Source of the DNA: Alphaproteobacteria bacterium
Lineage (GTDB): Bacteria > Pseudomonadota > Alphaproteobacteria > Sphingomonadales > Emcibacteraceae
Assembly (NCBI GenBank): GCA_002401545.1
Contig: NVTJ01000011.1
Coordinates: forward strand, 16,204 to 36,579
DNA length: 20,376 bases
Reading direction: 5' to 3'
The notes under the pieces are model-generated. The model was given only the letters and a program-made list of their open reading frames with translations. It did no database searches and was not told where the DNA came from. The translations under genes were made by a program, and so were the position numbers. Shown here piece by piece: positions 1-6,833 of the stretch (its first letter is position 1; each line of letters starts with the position of its first letter).

Positions 1-227
1 AAGGGGAAGATAAATTCAATCTGGGTGACTGGCGCGAAGGCGAGAACAGGATTCCTTATCTTATGGGGGCCCAGGCATCAATTTTCTGCGATCTGGACGA
101 TGGCCATATTTATGGCAGCCATAGCATTTTTATTGGCCGGGTGAATAAAATTATTACCCGCGATAAAATTTCGCCGCTGATGTTTCTGGCGGGAAATTAT
201 TTTTCTCCGCCACCCCCGGCATCATAA
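1..227 (+). CDS. Flavin reductase family protein, C-terminal part (partial)
   Basis: The open frame runs in from the left edge (first full codon at 3) and gives 74 residues before TAA at 225-227. Around residues 16-50 the sequence contains RIPYLMGAQASIFC and then GSHSIFIGRV. This matches the end of the HpaC-like flavin reductase fold, where a G(D/S)H...IGxV strand follows a region resembling PxLxGAxAxxxC. Members bind FMN/FAD and reduce it with NAD(P)H, often to supply a partner monooxygenase; the partner here is unknown because the upstream DNA is outside the window. The tail ends in a proline run. The last 6 bases overlap the end of the convergent peptidase gene. Family assignment is fairly secure; the substrate pathway is not known. 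Confidence 0.72.
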   Translation, partial: GEDKFNLGDWREGENRIPYLMGAQASIFCDLDDGHIYGSHSIFIGRVNKIITRDKISPLMFLAGNYFSPPPPAS

Positions 228-2006
228 TACCGTAATCGACTGGGTGGCCTGAACCAGCCATTCCAGCTCCCGGCCCGCCAGATACGGAGATATTTTCTCC
301 CGCACCTGAGCATGATATATATTCAACCATGTGATCTCCGCGCTGCTCATCATATGGGCATTGACCAGCCGCACATTCAGAGGGACAAAGGTTATGGTCT
401 CAAATATATTCATCGGCCGTTCTTCATCCTCAAAATGAGACGGCCTGACAATCATGAGATTTTCAATGCGGATACCATATTCGTTTGATTTGTAATAACC
501 TGGTTCATTGGACAGGATCATGCCCGGCTTCAGCGCCACCTCAAATCCGGTCTTCGATATGGACTGTGGTCCTTCATGAACACCGAGATAACTGCCAACC
601 CCGTGGCCGGTGCCATGATCATAATCAAGGCCAACGTCCCAAAGGGATTTCCGCGCCAGCGTATCAAGATGGGCCCCCGTGCGCCCCACCGGGAACCGGG
701 CCTGAGCCAGCGCAATATGACCCTTCAATACCCTTGTATAGCGGTCCCGCTGCTCCTCGCTGGGCTTGCCGATGGCCAGGGTACGGGTCAGATCCGTTGT
801 CCCGTCCAGATATTGCGCCCCGGAATCCAGAAGATACAGCATATCCCCGGTAATTTTGCGGTTTGTTTCCGGGCTTGAGCGATAATGAACGATGGCCCCA
901 TTCGGCCCGGCGCCGGATATGGTATCGAAACTCAAACCCCGGAAATAGTTCTGTTTTTTTCTGAAGCCGTATAATTTTTCAGTGGCCGTCAACTCATCAA
1001 TTTTACCGGCAGATACATTGTCATCAAACCAGCAAAGGAATTTGCACATGGCAACACCGTCCCTGATATGAGCCGCCCGCGCACCACTCAACTCCGTTTC
1101 ATTTTTGCAGGCTTTCATCAACTGGCAGGGGTCCGGCTTTTCAACAAGGAACGCTCCCCCCCGGCACAGGGCATCCGTTACCGCCGCCGGCGTATGACGC
1201 GGGTTCACCAGAATTCTTCTGCCCCCCCGGCCCAGAGTTTTTAAAGCCGACATAAATTCTGCGTAAGGCTTTATTTTAACGTTGCGCCCCAAATGATCCC
1301 GAACTTCATCAGATATTTTATCTTCATCAACAAAGAAGACCGCTTTGCCCGCGCTTTTGACAATAAGATAAGCCAGCACCAGCGGGGAATGTTCCACATC
1401 ACCGCCCCGGATATTAAGCAGCCAGGCAATAGAATCGAGATTGGTCAGAACCGCTGCATTCAGATTATCGGCTTTCAATTCTGCCCACAGACGGTCCCGT
1501 TTATGTTTTGATCGCTCCCCGGAAAATTCCAGCGCGTGGGAGGAAACAGGGTTTTTGGAAGGCTCAGGGCGGTCCCGCCACAAATCATCTATGGGATTGC
1601 CCGCCACCGGCAGCAGTTCAATACCGCCAGCCGCCAATGCGCCCGATAATTTCTCTATCCATTCTCTGGTATGAAGCATCGGGTCATAGCCAACCCGACC
1701 CCCCTTTTCAAGATGGGCCAGCAGCCAGTCCGCAAGCTTGTCATCATGGAGGCTTAACGGTTCGAAATTCTTAACATCCACCTGATGCCTGACCTGTAAA
1801 GTATAACGGCCATCCACATAAATGGCCCCCCGGTCCAATGTTACCGCACAGAGGCCAGCCGAGCCGGAAAACCCCGTAAGCCAGGCCAGTCTTCTGGCCC
1901 GGGCCGGGGGATATTCACATTGATGTTCATCGGCATGGGGGATTAAAAAGCCACTCAGATCCAACCCCCGCAGGCTTTGCCGTAAAGCCAATAATCGGTT
2001 CAGCAT
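222..2006 (-). CDS. Aminopeptidase P family protein (M24 metallopeptidase, long form)
   Basis: A 594-residue Xaa-Pro aminopeptidase-type enzyme that removes an N-terminal residue preceding proline, probably in the cytoplasm. It has the three-domain layout of the long (eukaryote-like XPNPEP1) form: two creatinase-like N-terminal domains (about 1-150 and 160-305) and a pita-bread catalytic domain from about 310. All five expected dinuclear metal ligands are visible: D394 and D405 (LLDSGAQYLDGTTDLTRT), H468 (GTGHGVGS), E501 (SNEPGYY) and E515 (GIRIEN). I chose the ATG at 2006 because AAAGGGTGA lies just upstream; the in-frame GTG at 2027 would place its start beyond that ribosome-binding site. 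It begins 22 bp after the bioA stop, so it is probably co-transcribed with bioBA, although no biotin role is known. Its 3' end overlaps the convergent flavin reductase gene by 6 bp. Confidence 0.9.
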   Translation of the reverse strand: MLNRLLALRQSLRGLDLSGFLIPHADEHQCEYPPARARRLAWLTGFSGSAGLCAVTLDRGAIYVDGRYTLQVRHQVDVKNFEPLSLHDDKLADWLLAHLEKGGRVGYDPMLHTREWIEKLSGALAAGGIELLPVAGNPIDDLWRDRPEPSKNPVSSHALEFSGERSKHKRDRLWAELKADNLNAAVLTNLDSIAWLLNIRGGDVEHSPLVLAYLIVKSAGKAVFFVDEDKISDEVRDHLGRNVKIKPYAEFMSALKTLGRGGRRILVNPRHTPAAVTDALCRGGAFLVEKPDPCQLMKACKNETELSGARAAHIRDGVAMCKFLCWFDDNVSAGKIDELTATEKLYGFRKKQNYFRGLSFDTISGAGPNGAIVHYRSSPETNRKITGDMLYLLDSGAQYLDGTTDLTRTLAIGKPSEEQRDRYTRVLKGHIALAQARFPVGRTGAHLDTLARKSLWDVGLDYDHGTGHGVGSYLGVHEGPQSISKTGFEVALKPGMILSNEPGYYKSNEYGIRIENLMIVRPSHFEDEERPMNIFETITFVPLNVRLVNAHMMSSAEITWLNIYHAQVREKISPYLAGRELEWLVQATQSITVL

Positions 2007-2028
2007 TCCATCACCCTTTAGAATCACT

Positions 2029-3300
2029 TTATTCGCGACTATTAAGCACTTTATCTATGGCCTGAGTCAATGCTGCCAGTTCATGACTTTCCATCGAAAA
2101 TGACGGGGTAAGGTAAATAATATCGCCGAAGGGCCGTATCCAGACCCCCTCATCGGCGAATTGCTGACGCAGCGCGGCCAGATCACCGATTTCTTTCATC
2201 TGAATGACCCCGATGGCGCCCTTGACCCGCACATCAACCACCCCCGGTAATCCGCGGAATTGCCCCAGAGACTGCATAAGATGCCCTTCAATGCGCCTGA
2301 CCCGGTCCAGCACCGGCTCATCCCGGAAAATATCAAGCGACGCATTGGCCGCCGCGCAGGCCAGCGGATTGGCCATATAGGTCGGACCGTGCATGAAGGC
2401 CTTATCCGCGTCATCGGACAGGAAGGCATCGTAAACCCTGTCCGTCGCCACCGTTGCCGCCATGGCCACCGTGCCCGCCGTCAATGCCTTTCCGAGACAG
2501 ATAATATCCGGGGTGATGTCCGCCTGCTCGCAGGCAAACATGGTGCCGGTACGGCCAAAACCGGTAAAAATCTCATCCAGTATCAACAGGACATCATGCT
2601 TGAAACAGATTTTGGCAATGGCGGCCAGTGTTTCAGGGCCGTGAAATTTCATGCCACCCGCTCCCTGAACCAGTGGTTCCATAATCACAGCAGCAATCTG
2701 GCCTTTATGTTCTGCCAGAAATTCATTAAATTCAGCCATTTCCTGATCGGTTTCCGGCAGGGGCTGCAAGAACTGTTGGCTCAAAAAACCGCTAAAAGCC
2801 TTGTGCATACCCGCCTCACTGTCGCCAACCGACATGGCCGCCGTGGTATCGCCGTGATACCCGGAACGGAAACAGACAAAGCGGCTATGGCCCTGTTCGC
2901 CCAGATTGATCCAATATTGCGCCGCCATCTTCAGGGCAATCTCCACCGACACCGAGCCGCTTTCAGAAAAGAAAACATGGTTCAGGTCACCGGGCAGAAG
3001 ATCAGCAAGGCGTTTGGCCAGCGTCGCTGCGCCCTCATGAACCAGCCCGCCGAGCATGACATGGGACATATTTTTGACCTGGGCAATTATTTTTTCCTGC
3101 ATTTGCGGATTGTTATAGCCATGGCAGGCCGTCCACCATGAGGCAATGCCGTCAATGAGCCTGCGGCCATCGGCAAGCTCTATCATGACCCCGTCGGTCG
3201 CCACCACCGGCAGGGCCTCACCCACCGTCTGCATCTGAGCATAGGGAAGCCAGATATTACCGTATCCTTCGCGGAACCAGTCCGGTAAATCCTTGGTCAT
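2029..3300 (-). CDS. bioA: Adenosylmethionine-8-amino-7-oxononanoate aminotransferase (BioA)
   Basis: A 423-residue class III PLP aminotransferase. BioA converts 8-amino-7-oxononanoate (KAPA) to 7,8-diaminopelargonate using S-adenosylmethionine as amino donor, the third of the four late biotin steps. Visible residues are the PLP lysine K271 in GKALTAG, D242 in ILDEIFTGFGRTG, Y148 in SGYHGD, and the N-terminal substrate-side WLPYAQM and SWWTACHGY segments typical of BioA rather than other class III enzymes. Two starts are possible: GTG at 3303 and ATG at 3300. I chose ATG because AGAAGG sits 6 nt upstream of it but only 3 nt from the GTG. The bioB stop and this ATG share one base (TGATG), which implies translational coupling. 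It lies next to bioB, and bioF-bioD diverge from the same region. Confidence 0.95.
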   Translation of the reverse strand: MTKDLPDWFREGYGNIWLPYAQMQTVGEALPVVATDGVMIELADGRRLIDGIASWWTACHGYNNPQMQEKIIAQVKNMSHVMLGGLVHEGAATLAKRLADLLPGDLNHVFFSESGSVSVEIALKMAAQYWINLGEQGHSRFVCFRSGYHGDTTAAMSVGDSEAGMHKAFSGFLSQQFLQPLPETDQEMAEFNEFLAEHKGQIAAVIMEPLVQGAGGMKFHGPETLAAIAKICFKHDVLLILDEIFTGFGRTGTMFACEQADITPDIICLGKALTAGTVAMAATVATDRVYDAFLSDDADKAFMHGPTYMANPLACAAANASLDIFRDEPVLDRVRRIEGHLMQSLGQFRGLPGVVDVRVKGAIGVIQMKEIGDLAALRQQFADEGVWIRPFGDIIYLTPSFSMESHELAALTQAIDKVLNSRE

Positions 3301-4292
3301 CACTGGCCTTCTGGGGTGATACCAAGACGGGCAAACAGATCCATATCCGTATTCTGCAGCGGGTTTGATGTGGTCAGCAGTTTTTCACCGTAAAAAATAC
3401 TGTTGGCCCCGGCCAGAAAACATAATGCCTGCATTTCATCATTCATCGCTTCCCGGCCAGCCGACAGACGTACGTATGAGGCCGGCATCAGGATGCGCGC
3501 CACCGCGATGGTACGGATGAAATCAAAAGGGTCCATAGGTCCAGACCCGTAAAGCGGCGTTCCCTCCACCTGCACCAACATATTGATCGGCACACTGCCC
3601 GGATGCTCTGGCAGATTGGCCAGCGTCTGCAACATTCCGGCCCGGTCCGCCTTGCTTTCGCCCATGCCGACAATGCCGCCGCTACAGACATTAATCCCCG
3701 CACTGCGCACATTTTCCAGCGTATCCAGACGGTCCTGATATGTGCGCGTGGTGATAATCTCCTGATAATATTCCGGTGAACTGTCCACATTGTGATTGTA
3801 ATAATCAAGACCTGCCTGTTTTAAAGTCGCCGCCTGTTCCCCGTCCAGCATTCCCAGCGTCATACAGGATTCGAGGCCAAGGGCCGCCACCCCCTCAATC
3901 ATATCACAGACCGCCGCCATATCCCGGCCCTTGGGGCTACGCCATGCCGCCCCCATACAGTAACGGGTTGCGCCATTGGCCTTGGCCGCACGCGCCCCTG
4001 CCAAAACCTCATCCACCGCCATCAGCCGTTCCGCATCTACATCGGTCTGGTAACGGGATGACTGGGGGCAATATTTACAGTCTTCCGGGCAGCCGCCGGT
4101 CTTGATGCTGCACAGCTGCGACAACTGAATTTTATTGGGGTCGAAATGCTCCCGGTGAATGGTCTGGGCTTTATAGAGAAGGTCCATCATGGGCAGGTCA
4201 AAAAATGCCAATATTTCCCGTTTGGTCCAATTGTGACGGAATCCGTCCGCATAGGGGTTATTGGTCGATAATTGTTCCGATGACACGGCCAT
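3300..4292 (-). CDS. bioB: Biotin synthase (BioB), radical SAM
   Basis: A 330-residue radical SAM enzyme that inserts sulfur into dethiobiotin to make biotin, the last step of the pathway. The 4Fe-4S cluster motif is CPEDCKYC (C68, C72, C75). The ligands of the auxiliary 2Fe-2S sulfur-donor cluster are all present: C112, C143, C203 and R275. Each lies exactly 15 residues after its E. coli counterpart (97, 128, 188, 260), so the enzyme looks intact. A longer open frame extends to 4349, but the ATG at 4292 has GGAG 6 nt upstream and gives the normal family length, so the 19-residue extension is rejected. It is the first gene of a bioB-bioA-peptidase run and is transcribed away from bioF. Confidence 0.97.
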   Translation of the reverse strand: MAVSSEQLSTNNPYADGFRHNWTKREILAFFDLPMMDLLYKAQTIHREHFDPNKIQLSQLCSIKTGGCPEDCKYCPQSSRYQTDVDAERLMAVDEVLAGARAAKANGATRYCMGAAWRSPKGRDMAAVCDMIEGVAALGLESCMTLGMLDGEQAATLKQAGLDYYNHNVDSSPEYYQEIITTRTYQDRLDTLENVRSAGINVCSGGIVGMGESKADRAGMLQTLANLPEHPGSVPINMLVQVEGTPLYGSGPMDPFDFIRTIAVARILMPASYVRLSAGREAMNDEMQALCFLAGANSIFYGEKLLTTSNPLQNTDMDLFARLGITPEGQ

Positions 4293-4320
4293 ATTCACTC
4301 CAGTTCGCTGAATTTGGCTT

Positions 4321-4349
4321 AAAATGAGTGGCCACGGCCCCAGAGTCAA
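4321..4349 (-). promoter_or_regulatory. Candidate promoter for bioB
   Basis: On the minus strand TTGACT (4349-4344) is followed after 17 bp by CATTTT (4326-4321), about 28 bp before the bioB start codon. The -35 box is good and the -10 box is poor. This is position-supported but weak. I searched the bioB-bioF gap (4293-4425) for a BioR-like TTATxxATAA box and for a BirA-type long inverted repeat and saw neither; an 8-bp palindrome GTGGCCAC lies at 4328-4335 inside the spacer. Confidence 0.3.
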
Positions 4350-4365
4350 GTTTTTTGCTCTTTGA

Positions 4366-4394
4366 TTGACATGCCCCCCCTGATAACATAATTC
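4366..4394 (+). promoter_or_regulatory. Candidate promoter for bioF-bioD
   Basis: A perfect TTGACA occurs at 4366-4371. Two -10 readings are possible: CATAAT at 4387-4392 (five of six bases, but only a 15-bp spacer) or TAATTC at 4389-4394 (17-bp spacer, poorer match). A run of seven Cs lies in the spacer at 4374-4380. Transcription would start shortly before the bioF ribosome-binding site, for which AGGG about 8 nt before ATG 4426 is the best candidate. Confidence 0.35.
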
Positions 4395-4425
4395 AGGATC
4401 AGCTTAATATATACAGGGTAAGTTA

Positions 4426-5577
4426 ATGACATCGCTTGATGCCTTCGCAGAAAAAAAGCTCAAGCCCCTCATAGAACAGGGTCTCAAACGCCATATTCAT
4501 GTCACGACCCGCACCGCAAAAGGACATGCCCTTCGCGGGGAGAGGCCGCTGATTTCTTTCTGCTGCAATGATTACCTGAATTTCACCCACCACCCGAAAA
4601 TCACCCAGGCGGCAAAAAATGCCATTGACCAATACGGTGCCGGCAGCGGTGCCTCCCGGCTTATCACCGGCAATCATCCCCTGATCAACGAGCTGGAACA
4701 GCGGCTGGCCCGTCTGAAAGGGACGGAGGACGCCTGCGTTTTCAGTTCGGGTTATCTCGCCAATATTGGCATCATCCCCAGTCTGGCCGGGGCGCAGGAT
4801 ATTATTTTTATTGATGAGTTCAGCCATGCCTGCCTTCGCGCCGGCAGCAGCCTGACACAGGCCCATATGGTTTTCTACCGCCATAAGGACATGGCGCATT
4901 TGCGTGACCTGATTGGCAGGTTAAGGAAAGGCCACCGCAATGGCCTTATCCTGACGGATGGTGTCTTCAGCATGGATGGTGATCTGGCCCCCCTTGATGA
5001 GTTGAGTGTTCTGGCAGATAAAAATAATTGCTGGCTGATGAGTGATGACGCCCATGGCCTGGGGGTCATTGGAAATGGCAAAGGCAGCCGTCATATGTTT
5101 GATCCCCTTCCCCATATTCCGTTGCAGATGGGAACCCTGTCAAAAGCCCTTGGCAGCTTCGGTGGTTATCTCTGCGCCAGCAGGCCGGTGATTGACCTGA
5201 TCAAGACCCGCGCCCGCAGTCTGATCTATACCACGGCCCTGCCACCGGCCAGCACCGCCGCCGCCCTCGCCGCGCTGGACATCATTGAAACAGACCATGA
5301 CTATTGCCGCCTGCCACTGGAAAATGCCCGCCTCTTCGCACAGCTTGCCAGGCTGCCAAAACCGGACAGCCCGATTGTTCCGGTCATTATCGGCCCTACG
5401 GCCAAAACCATGCATTTCGCTGAAATATTAGAGAAAGAGGGCTTTCTGGTGACCGGAATCCGGCCACCAACCGTCGCGCCCGGCACCGCAAGACTGCGTT
5501 TTACTTTCTCGGCATGTCATCAGAAGAGTGACATCCGCGCCTTGGCAACGGTGCTGAAAAAGCACGGGATAATATGA
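4426..5577 (+). CDS. bioF: 8-amino-7-oxononanoate synthase (BioF)
   Basis: A 383-residue PLP enzyme of the alpha-oxoamine synthase family. It condenses pimeloyl-ACP (or pimeloyl-CoA) with L-alanine, with loss of CO2, to form KAPA, the first of the four late biotin steps. The PLP-binding lysine is K240 in GTLSKALGSFGG; H135 (DEFSHAC) stacks on the cofactor ring, and D208 with H210 (SDDAHGLG) completes the pocket. The GAGSGASRLITGNH segment (71-84) is typical of the family. The sequence starts at the normal place with no missing segment. It is divergent from bioB, and its stop overlaps the bioD start by 4 bp (ATGA). BioF-type rather than a 5-aminolevulinate or 2-amino-3-ketobutyrate enzyme is favoured by length and by the complete bio context. 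Confidence 0.95.
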   Translation: MTSLDAFAEKKLKPLIEQGLKRHIHVTTRTAKGHALRGERPLISFCCNDYLNFTHHPKITQAAKNAIDQYGAGSGASRLITGNHPLINELEQRLARLKGTEDACVFSSGYLANIGIIPSLAGAQDIIFIDEFSHACLRAGSSLTQAHMVFYRHKDMAHLRDLIGRLRKGHRNGLILTDGVFSMDGDLAPLDELSVLADKNNCWLMSDDAHGLGVIGNGKGSRHMFDPLPHIPLQMGTLSKALGSFGGYLCASRPVIDLIKTRARSLIYTTALPPASTAAALAALDIIETDHDYCRLPLENARLFAQLARLPKPDSPIVPVIIGPTAKTMHFAEILEKEGFLVTGIRPPTVAPGTARLRFTFSACHQKSDIRALATVLKKHGII

Positions 5578-6239
5578 TGACCACCACGGTCTTCATCGGT
5601 GGCACCGGAACGGATATTGGCAAAACCTATGTCACCTGCCTGTTGCTTCGGCAATTACAGGACCGGGGGCTGGCGGTCCGGGCCATCAAACCCGTCATCA
5701 GCGGATTTGATCCACAGGCTGTGGAACAGAGCGACAGCGGCCTGCTGCTGCGGGCAATGGGCCTTGAAGCCGGCCTGAAGAATATAAATAATATCTCCCC
5801 CTGGCGTTTTAAAGACCCGCTACCCCCCCATCTGGCGGCGGAAAATACCGGACAGCCACTGAATCTGGATCATATAGCTGATTTTTGCCGGCAACAGGCC
5901 ACAGAGGATCTAGATTTTCTCCTTATCGAAGGGGTTGGCGGTATCATGACACCGCTGACTTATCATCATACCACCCTTGATCTGATCATGGGGCTTGAAT
6001 GCCGTTGTTTGCTGGTCACCGGTTCCGCCCTTGGAACATTAAGCCATACCCTCTCGGCCATAGCATGCCTTCAACAATCTGCTGTCACGCTGGACGGGTT
6101 GATTATTTCTGAATCCCCCCTGAGCTATACGGATTTTGACGTGGTTTTTAACGATTTTACAAAAATAATACCCCATATGGCCATAAAAAAAATCAGCCGA
6201 CATGATTATTCCGAAGAAATTTTTTCACTCATAATTTAA
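5574..6239 (+). CDS. bioD: ATP-dependent dethiobiotin synthetase (BioD)
   Basis: A 221-residue enzyme that carboxylates diaminopelargonate with CO2 and ATP to close the ureido ring of dethiobiotin, the substrate of BioB. It belongs to the P-loop MinD/SIMIBI fold. The P-loop is GGTGTDIGKT (residues 9-18, K17), followed by the substrate lysine K39 in AIKPV and by E119 in LIEGVGG, which aligns with the E. coli metal-binding glutamate. The start overlaps the bioF stop in ATGATGA; a second ATG one codon later is equally possible. The C-terminal third is less conserved, and the nucleotide-specificity segment (about 180-221) is rich in I, F and K. With bioF, bioA and bioB it completes the late pathway. 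Confidence 0.93.
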   Translation: MMTTTVFIGGTGTDIGKTYVTCLLLRQLQDRGLAVRAIKPVISGFDPQAVEQSDSGLLLRAMGLEAGLKNINNISPWRFKDPLPPHLAAENTGQPLNLDHIADFCRQQATEDLDFLLIEGVGGIMTPLTYHHTTLDLIMGLECRCLLVTGSALGTLSHTLSAIACLQQSAVTLDGLIISESPLSYTDFDVVFNDFTKIIPHMAIKKISRHDYSEEIFSLII

Positions 6240-6327
6240 ATATCTCAATGGGCAAATTTTTCCAGTAAATGCATTATCTGCCGGTTATTCAAATGGAAAA
6301 CAAGGTAACACCGAAGGCAGGGCTCTT

Positions 6328-6357
6328 TTGTTCTGTGGCGCGTCTTTTGCATAGAAT
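6328..6357 (+). promoter_or_regulatory. Candidate promoter for the small gene at 6378
   Basis: TTGTTC (6328-6333), an 18-bp spacer and TAGAAT (6352-6357) lie just ahead of the ribosome-binding site AAGGAG (6365-6370). The arrangement would give a very short leader. The 138 bp between bioD and the next gene (6240-6377) shows nothing else: no hairpin terminator after bioD, so read-through from the bio operon is also possible. Confidence 0.35.
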
Positions 6358-6377
6358 ACGGGCAAAGGAGAAAAAAC

Positions 6378-6665
6378 ATGACCCCGCAAACATCAAAAAA
6401 TGCCCCCAAGAATGCCCCCAAGGCCGGAAATTCATTTGTAAAAATCTGTGAAGAAATGAATTCACTTGGTCTGGACCCAAAACCCCTGCTGAAGATCGCC
6501 GCGAATGACATTGTTATCCGCCACGGTATCAAGGGGGTTGCCTATGCCGAATTGATGCTGGATCAGATGATTGAAAATAATAATCCAGAGGGCATATTCC
6601 TGTGGAAAGAACTTTATTGTATTCTGAATAATCTTTTTTCAACTACGAATAGAACTCTTAACTAA
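6378..6665 (+). CDS. Small protein of unknown function (95 aa)
   Basis: I do not recognise this protein. The case for a real gene is a perfect AAGGAG 7 nt before the ATG, a promoter-like pair upstream, its position in a gap between two otherwise complete gene groups, and a plausible sequence. The first 20 residues are rich in K, N, P and A and include a tandem NAPK repeat, so they are probably disordered. From residue 21 on (VKICEEMNSLGLDPKPLLK...) the chain looks soluble and alpha-helical, with two cysteines, no signal peptide and no membrane segment. It follows bioD by 138 bp and could be read with it, but nothing links it to biotin. A promoter-like sequence begins at its stop codon. The antisense frame at 6245-6532 is rejected because it has no such signals. 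Confidence 0.65.
   Translation: MTPQTSKNAPKNAPKAGNSFVKICEEMNSLGLDPKPLLKIAANDIVIRHGIKGVAYAELMLDQMIENNNPEGIFLWKELYCILNNLFSTTNRTLN
6399..6422 (+). repeat. 12-bp exact tandem duplication inside the small gene
   Basis: AATGCCCCCAAG occurs twice back to back, in frame, encoding NAPK-NAPK near the N-terminus of the 95-aa protein. Each copy contains a run of five Cs. This looks like a slipped-strand duplication in a disordered segment; copy number could vary between strains without changing frame. Confidence 0.85.
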
Positions 6666-6686
6666 ATTTTAGTTGTTTTTTATAAT
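6658..6686 (+). promoter_or_regulatory. Candidate promoter reading into the 6687-6810 intergenic stretch
   Basis: TTAACT (6658-6663, four of six bases) and a perfect TATAAT (6681-6686) are separated by 17 bp, the optimal sigma-70 spacing. The element straddles the stop codon of the 95-aa gene and points at a gene-free stretch that ends in a strong terminator. The region is A/T-rich, so a chance match is possible. Confidence 0.45.
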
Positions 6687-6692
6687 AATAAC

Positions 6693-6810
6693 CCTACTAT
6701 GAACTTATAGGTTGTGTTTTTTTGTAAATCCCTTGAAAGGTCCCTACCATGACCTTTCATCTGCCTGACTGCCTCGGTGAAGTTATCAGATTTCACCGGG
6801 GCTTTTTTTT
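6693..6810 (+). ncRNA. Candidate intergenic small RNA of about 118 nt
   Basis: A TTAACT-17-TATAAT promoter-like pair upstream would start transcription near 6693, and an 11-bp-stem intrinsic terminator ends it at 6810. In between there is no open frame of note but there is structure: a weak CTAT/ATAG stem (6697-6710), an unpaired U-rich stretch (6717-6727), and an 8-bp perfect hairpin GAAAGGTC / GACCTTTC (6735-6742 with 6751-6758) whose loop reads CCTACCAT. Free-standing promoter, hairpins, U-rich single-stranded segment and terminator is the usual anatomy of an Hfq-type sRNA. I do not recognise a known family. The alternative is that this is only the 3' untranslated end of the bioFD/small-gene transcript, in which case a 3'-UTR-derived RNA is still possible. 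Confidence 0.38.
6771..6810 (+). terminator. Intrinsic terminator
   Basis: An 11-bp stem pairs 6771-6781 (GCCTCGGTGAA) with 6792-6802 (TTCACCGGGGC), with one G-U pair, a loop of about 10 nt, and eight Ts at 6803-6810. It ends plus-strand transcripts from bioFD, the small gene or the candidate sRNA. On the minus strand the hairpin is not followed by a T run, so it should not act as a strong terminator for ccdA. Confidence 0.9.
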
Positions 6811-6833
6811 CAAAGAGGAAAATCTATGGAAAA

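Noticed and set aside
2260..3141. A 293-codon plus-strand open frame
   Set aside because: Antisense to bioA, whose sequence is complete and conserved; the frame's product looks like low-complexity shadow sequence rich in H, R and Q.
4293..4349. 19-residue N-terminal extension of BioB
   Set aside because: Not similar to BioB N-termini; GGAG before ATG 4292 marks the real start, and the extension would cover the promoter region.
4374..4380. Run of seven Cs upstream of bioF as a phase-variation tract
   Set aside because: Short C runs are frequent across this window, including inside conserved genes, so this one is not special.
6245..6532. A 95-codon minus-strand open frame overlapping the small gene
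   Set aside because: It has no ribosome-binding site, and the plus-strand frame has far better start signals. It is unlikely that both are real.
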